From Erodium maritimum (taxonomy: Eukaryota; Streptophyta; Magnoliopsida; Geraniales; Geraniaceae), in NCBI GenBank assembly GCA_963921825.1, contig OY997592.1:57308336-57372335 (forward strand): a stretch of DNA of 64,000 nt, read 5' to 3'. This document shows positions 47,546 through 57,108 of this stretch, one piece after another. The notes under the pieces were generated by a model. That model made no database searches. It was not told where the DNA came from and was given only the letters and a program-made list of their open reading frames with translations. A program made the position numbers and the translations under genes. The stretch's first letter is position 1, and every line of letters begins with the position of its first letter.

Positions 47546-48279
47546 TTGGGCCTTTTAGCCTATGTTTGGACCTCGAGCTTATTTTGGTGTTTTCTCGTTG
47601 TTTCAACTCGAGTTTAGTTCTGATTCAGGTTTTGTTTGTGTGACCCAAGACTTCGGACCCGAGATCGAAGGAGGAGGAGACCCGAGGACGCCAGGAAGTG
47701 GAGGAGGAAGCGAGCCAGGACATCAGCAGCTAGGAGACGTAGCTGTTTGTTCTTCTTGAGGTAGGGATCGTAGCGGATACCGGTTCGATTGTGGAAAGTT
47801 ACTAGTATGCATGCTTGTTAATAATAATAATCGGAAAGGTCCTAGTTGGTGTAGATGATGTGATTCACTAGTATAAGCGTTTCCAATTATTAAATAACCG
47901 GACGAGTCTTAGTAACATGTAGGATGTGATTCACTAGAATACTTGCTTTCAATACTTGGGAAATTGCCGTGCTGGTAGAATGGCCATGTCGAGCCTTAGG
48001 ATTGCGTGCTGTGTGAGAGTCTAAATAAGATTATACTCGGTGTTGCATGATTGTCACTGTGTGTGGGAAACTGTGCCGTGTTTGTTGTAATGTGAATCCT
48101 TGATTGTGATATGACCGGGTGAGTGATAGACCGGTTTGTGTATTATGGTGAGTTTGGTCTGGTTGGTATACCGGGGTCGTACTATGTCTTTGTGATGTGT
48201 GTTATACTCTTGATGTGTGTTACCAGAGTGATACTTACACCGAGGGATAGTTCCGGTGTAGTGTATCGAGGCCAAAAAT

Positions 48280-48465
48280 GGCGTGATTGATACCCCGAGT
48301 CTCTGTGATGGGAGGACTTACGACCGAGGTATGTGCCGGTCCGTTGTACGTGAGGCCTTGAGTCTACGTGACAGGAAGACATCCGACTGAGGGATTTCTG
48401 GTCTGGGATGTTACCCCGAGTCTACGTGATGGGAAGATGTCGGGACTGAGGCTTCGTGATCCGGT
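48280..48465. repeat. Three imperfect tandem units of about 60 bp in the solo LTR
   Basis: Each unit contains CCCCGAGTCT(A/C)(C/T)GTGATGGGA(A/G)GA or a close variant (starts about 48293, 48356, 48414), followed by a CGACTGAGG-like segment. Units differ by 15-25 percent. A second short repeat GATGTGATTCACTAG lies at about 47858 and 47918. Confidence 0.6.
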
Positions 48466-49226
48466 ACGACATAAATGGAACATGTTGTGATAGCCGGAGA
48501 TGTTGGAATAGTTGTGCTACGTTTGTGTGGGTCTGCATTGTGTGCTGTGTGTGATGTGCGTGTTGTTTGGCTTTGTGCGTTGTTCTAAGGGTGATTATGG
48601 TCTTGTGAGAGTGTTTGGTGACTCGAGATACTGTTATACCTGATTTATGTGTTGTCGTGCGAGTTCGCATGTGTGTTCAGTTGTGAGAAAACCGTGGGCG
48701 TTGTCCATTGAGAATTGCTAGGTGATGAGTGTCAAGCGCTAAGTTGAGAAGAGTGTTTGTGTTCGATTCATTGTGAGTTTGATCTACAGGTTGTGCCTGA
48801 GTGAAGGTCAAGCGTTGTCTCGGTGTAATTGTTAAATTTGACTTTTAATTGCTATGCTTACTAGTATGCCCTAATTGGACGGTTACCCGTGATAGTGAAC
48901 TGATGTTCATAATCTTAACTACTTTTCCTACTGAGCGAAAGCTCACCCCCTTACTTTGTTGTGTTTCAGGTCTCGAGCGGGGTTTGTACTAGCTGGATGC
49001 TCGACGCTTGGGAGCTAACGAGGGTCCTAGGCTAGCTTGTCTAGAGACGTACCGTGTTTTTGAATTTAAACCTTGACTTTGGATTTGTGAGCTGTTGAAT
49101 CTTTTATCGGATTGTGGTGACAATTTATGATTACTTTAAACCCTATTTCATTTAAAAGTTGTTTTAATTATTATCGTTTTAAGTTCACATCTCGAGTCCG
49201 GTCAAAACCGAATTTGGGGCATGACA

Positions 49227-50090
49227 GCAGTCTTCTCTGATACACCGGTAGGTGAGTCTGAGGGTACCGTGTTGAGGTCGATGTCCGGACTCTCTCCCGG
49301 ACAGTGGTCTCCGTGTGGTCCGACGCCTCCATTCTCGAGTCCCGAGGCTGAGGGCCACCAGGCTCGAAAGTAAGAGTAGGAACGACCCTGCTACATGGTA
49401 TCCAAACCCTATTCCGCCTCCGGACCTAGCCCCGACGAACAAACGTGGAGGTGTCTTCCACCGTATTCCACCGCGCCCCATAGAGGTCGCGGACCAAGTG
49501 CTGGAATCGGGTCCTTACGATCGTGATCGATGAGAAGGCCACTCATTCCGTCACGTCCCGGACCATCCCCTCCTGTATGTAGCGAGAGGGAGCCGACTTC
49601 AGATGCGCTCTCCCGACTGCGTGCCTTCCACCCCAGCCACCAGAGCAAGGTCGTGGTGAGCCTAAGGAGACATACTAGGATTTGGCCGGAGAAGGGCCGC
49701 GGTGTGGCGTGGGTCGTAAGGCACCCCAGTTCCCTGTATTGATTCATCGAGTTGCAGAGATTGAGGCATACCTCGCAGATCAAAAGGCCCAGCCGACATC
49801 GGAAGATAAGAGACTCAGGGTCCCATGGCACTCGGGCTCGGAGCCGACGAGAGCACAAAAGGAACGACAAGGGATAGGGAAGGCGAAGAGTGTGGTATGG
49901 GGATTCAGTCCCACCGGTATATATCCCCCACACCAAGCGTGGTCTGCGAGGATTGCGACCGGATGAGACTGATGAACACAAGGACTGCGATTTTAATAGT
50001 AACTGCAGGCGGCACAGGAGCGCCGATAGCAGAGGAGAGCTACATAGAAGGTAGAGCTAGGGCTAGGGTTATTTTCTCAAGGACGAGAGA
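49227..50090 (-). mobile_element. LINE-like repeat, family D copy 2, 5' part (minus strand)
   Basis: On the minus strand it starts near 50090 with ACCCTAGCCCTAGCTCTACC, a typical 5' leader, and runs into frames such as 49981-49409 (190 codons, Arg/Ser/Leu-rich, no domain recognised). Together with 45628-46500 it forms one element of about 1.7 kb before the LTR insertion. Confidence 0.5.
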
Positions 50091-50395
50091 GCGTTTTTAA
50101 ACCTTCGTACAACAACATTATGCCCACTTCGTATTGGTAGGAGACCTCTTTACTAGTCTATTATTATTACATTTACGACTGCACTCCCAATGTTATGATT
50201 TGAATCAGTCAAAACTGTACTTGAGACTAGTAGTGTATATAAGCGGTTCGATTCAATAAGTCAGATTTCTTTTTATTACTTTATTTCCGTTAGCATTTTA
50301 TTTCCACTATTTTTGTTTTGGTGTTTGGTGGTGTCTTTCATCATTTCCAGTTTATAATATCAAATCGTTTATTTGTCAAAAAAAAAAACTAACTA
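50091..50395 (+). mobile_element. LINE 3' end fragment
   Basis: T-rich 3' end (ATTTCCAGTTTATAATATCA, then CGTTTATTTGTC and an eleven-A run ending at 50389). Only the terminal roughly 300 bp of an element is visible. Confidence 0.5.
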
Positions 50396-50539
50396 CGAGC
50401 ATATTATCCTCCAAATATAATATATTTTTTTTGAGAAAATAACATTTATATTTAGAACCAAATTAAACATAACTAATAAATAAGATAACATTTACCTAAT
50501 ATAAATTAAGAGTATCTGACTTTGGTATCAGGAGTCATC

Positions 50540-52935
50540 TAGGACTAGGTTTGAGCGCAACCGATCTGGTGAATATCGATGAAGATTCCTCATCCGATCT
50601 TGGTATTCGGATGTATCACTACGCCACGTACGATTTTCCTTATCCCCTCTTGTGGTCGTTCTACTTTGGGGTTTCCCTACTTTGTTCTTCTATTGTCGAC
50701 TGAGTGCATTTTCGATAATGAAGTTCATGACATGGAACTGTCGTGGGCTGGGGGCAGATAAGATTTTCCAAAAACTGAAGGATCTGATCGGAAAATACAG
50801 GCTTGGCGTGGTCTTCCTACCGAAATCTATCAATCAGCTTCATAGTTGGCACTCCTCCGCTGGAATCTCGGCTTTCATAGGGGAACGGGACAACCGCCAG
50901 TGAAAAAAAGTGTTGGGGTTTTATGACCTAGGACACACCTTGTACATCATCATTAGAGTTAATAATAGCTGACAAATTTTTTATTACTAGTAAGTTGTAA
51001 TGTTAATGAAACCATGAATGGGTTACTTGTAGGGATAATTTGCGATTTGGCCTTATCCGTCCAATGGTTTTATTCCATGGCCTCGCTTTTTGCGTAATTT
51101 CTTTTTCATTTAATCCACTTGACCCGCGAAATGACTTGTATACCTTCGTAAAACAAAATATAAGTTACCTTTGTATTTTCTTTTGTTTTCCCTAAAAATT
51201 AAGAAGTCAAATGACTATTATAGCGTTACTGAAACTTAACCCAAAACTTCTTTGTTGGAATTCGAATTTCCCGTATTGTGTTCAAACCCTATTCGAAATC
51301 GTAATCCGCTCGATTCTTATTCCAGTTCCGGTATATGTAATGTCCGTCTTCCGGGTACCTAACATGTTAGTAGATAGTATTCACATTGCCTTGGCGAGAT
51401 TTTGGTGGGGAGGTAAATCGACCCGACCAATTATATGGCAGGACTGAGATAAGATGTGTATGCCTAAAGAGGCAGGTGGGATGGCCTTCCTACATCTGAG
51501 GGATGTTAATACCACTCTCCTAGGGAAACAGGCATAGAGCCTGATCCATAGGCCCCAATCTTTGATGGCCCGTGTTTTAAAGGAAAGGTATTTCCCTATG
51601 ATTGATTTCCTGACTGCCAAGATTGGAGATAATCCCAATTTTACGTGGGCTAGTATACTTTCTTCTCTGAATCTGATCAAGCAGGGCCTTCGTATTGCTA
51701 TCGGGAATGGGCATGATACCATGATCAAAGGGACACCGTGGCTGTTGGGTCCTGAAACGGAGGTAACCTCTAGTTGTTCCACTCTGGTGGGGGGGCCATG
51801 TAGCAAGTCTCATAGTTCCAGGAACTCGGACGTAGGATGCGACCTTAATTGCACATCTGTTTGATGTGGATGAGACAAATTGTATCATTCAGATTCCGCT
51901 TTCAGCCATACGTCCCAAGGATACGTGGTACTGGGCGTCTGAGAGGATGGGCTTCTATACGAAAAAGGCAGGATATTCGATCTTAACAGCGGAGCGACAT
52001 ATGGCCCGCCAAAACACGGCTATGTTCACTTGGACCTCTATATGGGACATTCCTGTACCGGGTCAGCTCCGGATCTTTCTATGAAGGTGCCTTACGTATA
52101 CACTGTAGGTTTTAGTTAATTTGAAAAAGTAGTTCGTCCCTGTTGCTTCAACATGTGGTATCTGTGGGATGACGCCGGAAACGGTGGATCACCTGTTCTT
52201 GGAATGTGGGTTTGCAAAAGTGTGCTAGGCATAGTTTGGGGGCCCTCCTCTCCCTGCTTCTTCCTCAGATTTTTTGAATTGGGGAGGGGGGGTTGATACC
52301 GCTAGCTCGCGTATAAAGGTGGCAAATACCCTCTCATTCCTGTGGGAAATTTGGAAGGCGAGGAATGAACTGAAATGCACGGGTACAATATCGACGGCTT
52401 TAAAGGTCATTCTGGCGCCAAAGATCACCTTATGGCGTGGCGTGAAGCATGTGCCTATATACCAAAGCCTCACCAACCACACAAGCATTGACCAGCTAAA
52501 TGGACTTGTCCACCCTAGGGCTCTATAATCATAAACGTGGACGAGACTATATTTCAGGATATTAATCAGTCGGCTTGGGCTCTAATAACTCGGGATGCGG
52601 ATGGTAGAGTATGCCTCGCAGCGAATGGCTTATTGCCATGGGTTTGGTCACCTCTCATGGTGGAAGCATGCGCTTTGGCAACAACCATAGTTATGTAGTC
52701 TGATGCTCAGGTCCTCATCAACATGATCCGGCATGGGGATCCACCCACATCCCCGGTTGGGACACTAACCCGAGACATTCGTTTGATACTTTCTCACAAT
52801 GAGGGGATTTTCCTTCAATTTGTAAAAAAAGACTGCGAAGTTTAGTAAGGGAGGCTCGTTCCACATCTGTTCTTCACTGGTCAGGGTCTCTACCTGATGC
52901 ACTTCAATGTATTGTCACTTTTGAAATCTAATAAA
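50540..52935 (+). pseudogene. Dead L1-type LINE ORF2: endonuclease start, RT end, zf-RVT, RNase H
   Basis: ORF2 of plant L1-type LINEs encodes endonuclease, reverse transcriptase and RNase H for target-primed insertion. At 50719 MKFMTWNCRGLGADKIFQKL is the classic start of the endonuclease; only about 60 codons remain. After an unrelated insert (50910-51230) the frame resumes with VPVYVMSVFRVPNMLVDSIH and ARFWWG, then MARVLKERYFPMIDFLTAKI (the RT-to-zf-RVT linker), GICGMTPETVDHLFLECGF (zf-RVT, near 52155) and, from 52533, an RNase H start VDETIFQDINQSAWALITRD. Many stops and shifts; the RT catalytic YxDD block is absent. The 3' end is at about 52935 (CTAATAAAAAAACT). A related live element could have mobilised the ORF1-only copies, but this copy cannot. 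Confidence 0.85.
50910..51230. other. Insert or scar inside the dead LINE
   Basis: AT-rich, noncoding and unrelated to LINE coding sequence. It begins TGTTGGGGTTTTATGACCTA, which resembles a Copia LTR start. No matching end was defined. Confidence 0.35.
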
Positions 52936-53330
52936 AAAACTACAACTTATAGTCAAAAATGCAAAACGAAAATAATTAATTCAGTGAATGTAATAAAAAA
53001 AAATCATCATCCAAAATACTCACATGTGACCACTCAACAATTCGGATTAATTATTAGCACCGAAAACAAACCTATATATAATCAACGGTTACGTTTGTAT
53101 TGAGTACGATGGATCACATAATCAAATTTTAGTAAAACCAACTTGTGTGGGTGATTTCTTGTATCCATGTAAAAAAAATAGCGGGGATTTCGTTGATGAG
53201 AGTATGGGCACACACACTCTTGTGTGTAAACAGCCAAAAACATACGAGGTTTTGCACTTTAGCTACTTCAACAACTACGTTGGTTGTTTTTCACTTTTTA
53301 CCATAATGACCTCGTAACTTTTACAGAGCC
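52936..53330 (+). promoter_or_regulatory. Upstream region of the AT-hook gene
   Basis: AT-rich, with a short GTGTG/CACAC palindromic zone at about 53209-53229 (CACACACACTCTTGTGTGT). No definite TATA box. The transcript probably begins near 53330-53400, where CT-rich sequence starts. Confidence 0.3.
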
Positions 53331-54821
53331 TCTCCACAGACTGCAGAGCCAATCAACAAATATCTCTTCTCTGCTCTCTCTCGTTCATCTTCAAATATCT
53401 TCAAATCTTCATCTCTCCTGATCTGGGTGTGCGATATTTTGTCGTCAGATCATAGCTTTTGCCTCACCTATTCACTGTGTAAATCTACTAACAGTGGAAA
53501 ACCCCATCTGGGTCTTGCTCTTCTCTACCTATTTTTGAGTGTTCCAATCGATTCTGAGTAATGGGTTTCATCTCAAAAATGCACCCGAGCTTTGTTTATT
53601 GTGAGGTTAGTTTTGTTTCAAAATCTGTTTTGGTGATTAGAAAGATTGTGCCTTTCTTATGGACATCAGGACATGTATTGGTGGTTTTGGATAAGTTTAA
53701 GCTACTGATTGGAATTGTCTTTGATACTGATTGACAGTTCAGTTTCTATTAACTTCATGTATTGAGCAAATCAATTCATGCTTTGTTCTGGATCTCGTTT
53801 CTTTGATTTTTATTTTGGAGTCTGTGTTCTGTTTTGATAGATTGTGCCTATTGGATTTGTGGTTGTTAGGTTTATTTGTCAGTCTCTGATGATTTTTGTT
53901 TGTTTGTAAAAAACATGCATTTTGTTTCATGAACCCTCTTTATTTTGGGTATTAGGCTTCTTCAATGTTTTATCAGGTAAAAGAGAAACCAAAGATGCAA
54001 ACTTAGGTTTTGTTTCTTTGTTTACAGCTTCCACTTAATTGTGCCTTAGGATTTCCAGTTTAGGCATAGATGCTGTGTGGTCAGATCACATGCTTTGATG
54101 TTATATTTGTTACCGTTGTTGTGCTCGTGATTTGCCATTTATGTACTGGACAAGCCTGATCCGTGTCATGTGAGAGCAAGTAGTGAATGGAACATCAAAC
54201 TTAATTGATAACTAAACCCTTATCGTTGTCAAATTTGTTTTCACAAACTGATATTTGATCGAAACTCCGTGGAAAAAGATGGCTTGTGCCCTGAAAATGG
54301 ATTAGTAGGTGTCTTAGTCTACAAAGCGACAGCTTGTTTTTGTCTCTAAGAGAAATGGCCTGTTTAATAAGCTGAGCTCTATTGTGAGTATGACTGGTAA
54401 CTTCTTTAGACTTTTTGCTTCAAAACTGGATCGTCTTGTTTTGCTAGCAGGTCAAGTGAAGCAAGGAGAAACCCACTTAGGTTGGCCTTATGGTCAGAGA
54501 GCTCTCACACCCTCTTGAGGTCAAAGGTTCAACCTAGTGGGTACATCTGTTTGGGAGGAGGTGTTGGTGGAGGTTAGGTTAAGTGTTAGACTAGGCTAGA
54601 GTAGGATTTCCTTGCTTTCTTGCTGATAACAAAAGGAGAATCTAGGAAAACTATATTTTTCTTAGATAACCAAGTTGTTATCACTTATAAAGCTATAAGT
54701 TCATTTTCTGTGTGTTCGATTAGTTATTAGTAAGTTTGTTCTTGGAAAATGTTACTTAACTTGAACCTTTTCATTTTTGGACAGAAATCTTTATTTGTTT
54801 GAAATTTTCATATTTGAGAAT

Positions 54822-55235
54822 ATGGGGCGCGGTAGAGGAAAGGGGAAGAAGTTGAATCATTCTCATAATGATGACCCCGGAAGTGGAGAGGAAGAAAAAA
54901 TTCCAGCTCAGAAGAGAAGAGGAAGGCCACAAAAACCAATGAAGGATGATGTGGAGGACGAGGAATTTGACAAAATAGAAGAAGAAGATGGTCAGAATGC
55001 AAGAAATGGTATCTCACACAAAGAGACTAACGGTGCAGAGAATGGGAAGAAGAGAAAGCAAAACTTGCATGTAAAAGAGAAGCCCGATTCTGCTAAGGAG
55101 GAAAATGGTAATGGAACGAGATCAAGCGCTGACGAGTCAACCAAGTCTAATGGGTTTAGGCATAACGGAAGCAGGAGGAAAAACAAGCCTCGCCGGGCTG
55201 CAGAAGCTGTGGTCGAGTGCTTGGTACTGCAATGA
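54822..55235 (+). CDS. Small basic AT-hook protein, plant-specific family
   Basis: 137 aa. The ATG at 54822 lies in an exon whose acceptor is TTTGGACAG at 54783. A CT-rich 5' UTR exon likely spans about 53340-53606 (donor GTGAG|GTTAG), giving a leader intron of about 1.2 kb. The upstream in-frame codons to 54777 are intron/UTR, so MGRGRGKGKK is taken as the start. Features: Gly/Arg/Lys-rich N-terminus; AT-hook QKRRGRPQKP at about residues 31-40, a minor-groove DNA binder; acidic stretch DDVEDEEFDKIEEEDG; Lys/Arg-rich patches (KKRKQN, RRKNKPRRAA). Predicted nuclear and largely disordered. Homologous uncharacterised proteins occur in other dicots as I recall. The last residues (VECLVLQ) may read into an intron at TTG|GTACTG, so the annotated end could be an isoform. 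Confidence 0.72.
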   Translation: MGRGRGKGKKLNHSHNDDPGSGEEEKIPAQKRRGRPQKPMKDDVEDEEFDKIEEEDGQNARNGISHKETNGAENGKKRKQNLHVKEKPDSAKEENGNGTRSSADESTKSNGFRHNGSRRKNKPRRAAEAVVECLVLQ

Positions 55236-56430
55236 GTTCCATTTTGGAGTCTGTTAACTGATCTTCTTGCTTTAGTTGTTAATTTCTTTTGATTTAATTG
55301 CAAGTTGTGCAACTGATGGTAGTAGTGGCTGTAATTTCTACACAATGACATTATTATTTTTACAGCTCCACTCATTTCTTATATTTATAGACAGCTTTTG
55401 TTTCATCGCATGCTTGAGTTTTCACTCTTTCCATCTAGCTTCAATTGATTTAGGTATTGCTGATTGAAGTAAGCTGTGCGTTGTGTGGATTATCCATTTC
55501 AACTGATATGAAAACTTATACGTTATATGTCGTTCAATATATCTTTGTCCCTTTCACGTACTTTCAATTTTGTTTCTTTGTTTTCGTACCACCGGATGCA
55601 TCCCTGGCCCTGGAAACATCAGAGGTATACAGAATAGTTCTGGTTTTGAGTAAATCTATAATATATAGATTCTAAAATGCACATATCTTATTTGAAGCCA
55701 ATCCTTTTCTTAAAGCATGTACGTCGTTTGGAATTCGTGTAGTCAAGAATTGATGTTTAAAACAAGTTGGTGACCATCGTGTTGATTTTTATTCGGATTT
55801 TTGTGGTGACTGGATATTTATCGTTTTATTTGTAAAATTAGTTATAGACTTATAAAAACTGTAATTCAATGACTACAACGTTCAGTAATAATAAAACAAT
55901 ACATTAATTAAAATTAAACGTTACATAAAACCATTAAAACATTACATAGATTGTTTTAAAAAGAAGAAGGGAAAACTGCAAATGATTACTCTTAAATTGG
56001 CACGTTTAACTGATGCTTACTTTAAAGTTCAAAAATTACTGATACATACCTTAAAGTTATAACTCGTAACCAAAAACTCCTTCTGTCAATCAGTCCATCC
56101 ATTTTCTGTTAACATTTTCTAAAATACCCTCACTATAACCCTAATACCTCCCTGACTCTCAAAGAATTACAAAAATACCAAAAACCTAACCATATTGTTT
56201 TTCTTAATTATATATATTATTAATATTTTTAATAAAAAATACAAAACCTAATTTATCCTTTATCTCTACACCATCTGTACATATCAGGACCAATTTCTAA
56301 AAAGGCCTTATGCCAATATGTATTTTGAAAAAAACACTCACCCAATATATATTTTGAAAAAAGGCCTTCAAGACCTTGAAGTCAACAAAAGTTGGTCAAT
56401 GCCTATACTACCCTTTTGTATTTGGTCAAA
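55236..56430. other. 3' UTR of the AT-hook gene, then AT-rich DNA
   Basis: The 3' UTR may reach about 55670. From about 55970 (GGGAAAACTGCAAATGATTA) the sequence has the look of a MULE or MITE terminal region (phrases on Thr/Asn-poor AT DNA, AAATACCCTCACTATA), and 56300-56390 has two copies of ATATGTATTTTGAAAAAA/ATATATATTTTGAAAAAA. One of these could be the left end of the MULE at 56.4-64 kb; no terminal repeat can be proven because the right end is outside the window. Confidence 0.35.
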
Positions 56431-57108
56431 ATCCCTAAAATGAGGGTGAGCCCCCAATTTCCCCAGCCCTCGTCCCCGCCATTTTCAGACCAAAGCACCA
56501 CCTCTGAAAACCGCAACACCGTACCGAGCGCCGTCTACCGCCGTCCACCGAACCGACCGTGTTGTCAACCTCTTCGGGTCTGCCATTGAAGCAAGGTCCA
56601 AGTAAGTTCAATTCATCCTCATCCTCTTCCAATTTCGTACGTTTCAGTTGCTATAGGTTTGAATTGAACTTCGAATTGAGGATGGGGGGAAACGATTTTG
56701 AGTGGTATAAAATAAGTGAATGGATTGGAATGGAATGGGGGAGCAAAAACTGTAAATTGGGGATGGTCAGACAAGCTGAACCAGTAGGAGCCGCACGGCC
56801 AGATGAGGTTGAAGACACACCCCGCACGGTCGTATGTCACCGTGCGACCAGGTTAGGTAGAAGACAGAAACCGCACGGCTACACGCAAATGACATACCCG
56901 TGCGGTGGCATATGACATACACGGGTAGTGACCGCACGACCGTATACAGCCGTGCGACAGCGCTTGTCACTGCCCGTGCGGGTGGTTAGCCATCGTGCGG
57001 CCAGTTGCATATCCTGTAATTTGTAATATACTTTGTGAAATTGTAATTGTTGTTATTGTGTACAGGAATGTGTGAGGTTTTGTAATTGTTGTTTTTATTG
57101 TTACAGGA
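56430..57108 (+). promoter_or_regulatory. Probable 5' UTR exon and leader intron of the MULE transposase
   Basis: 56440-56601 is GC-rich, leader-like sequence ending at a donor (GTCCAA|GTAAGT). The acceptor TTGTTACAG at 57099-57106 is two bases before the transposase ATG at 57109. The presumed intron contains the first cluster of CCGCACGG-type motifs (56791-57000, nine sites counting variants). Splicing is a prediction. Confidence 0.5.
56791..57000. repeat. CCGCACGG motif cluster A (transposase leader intron)
   Basis: Exact CCGCACGG at 56791, 56822, 56871; exact CCGTGCGG at 56898 and 56974; one-base variants near 56840, 56932, 56950 and 56993. Both orientations, spacing 18-50 bp, no fixed period. 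Confidence 0.9.

Larger units (their letters stand above)
46501..49226. mobile_element. Solo LTR, probably Ty3/gypsy, 2.7 kb
   Basis: The unit begins TGTAAGAACC and ends GGGGCATGACA (TG..CA), flanked by TCAGT (46496-46500) and GCAGT (49227-49231), a 5-bp duplication with one change. Near the 3' end, the segment ACTGAGCGAAAGCTCACCCC (48932-48951) is typical of plant gypsy LTRs. Both flanks belong to one retroelement (45628-46500 and 49227-50090), which proves an insertion. No gag, pol or second LTR is present, so unequal recombination has removed the interior. Two repeat arrays lie inside it (separate entries). Confidence 0.78.
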
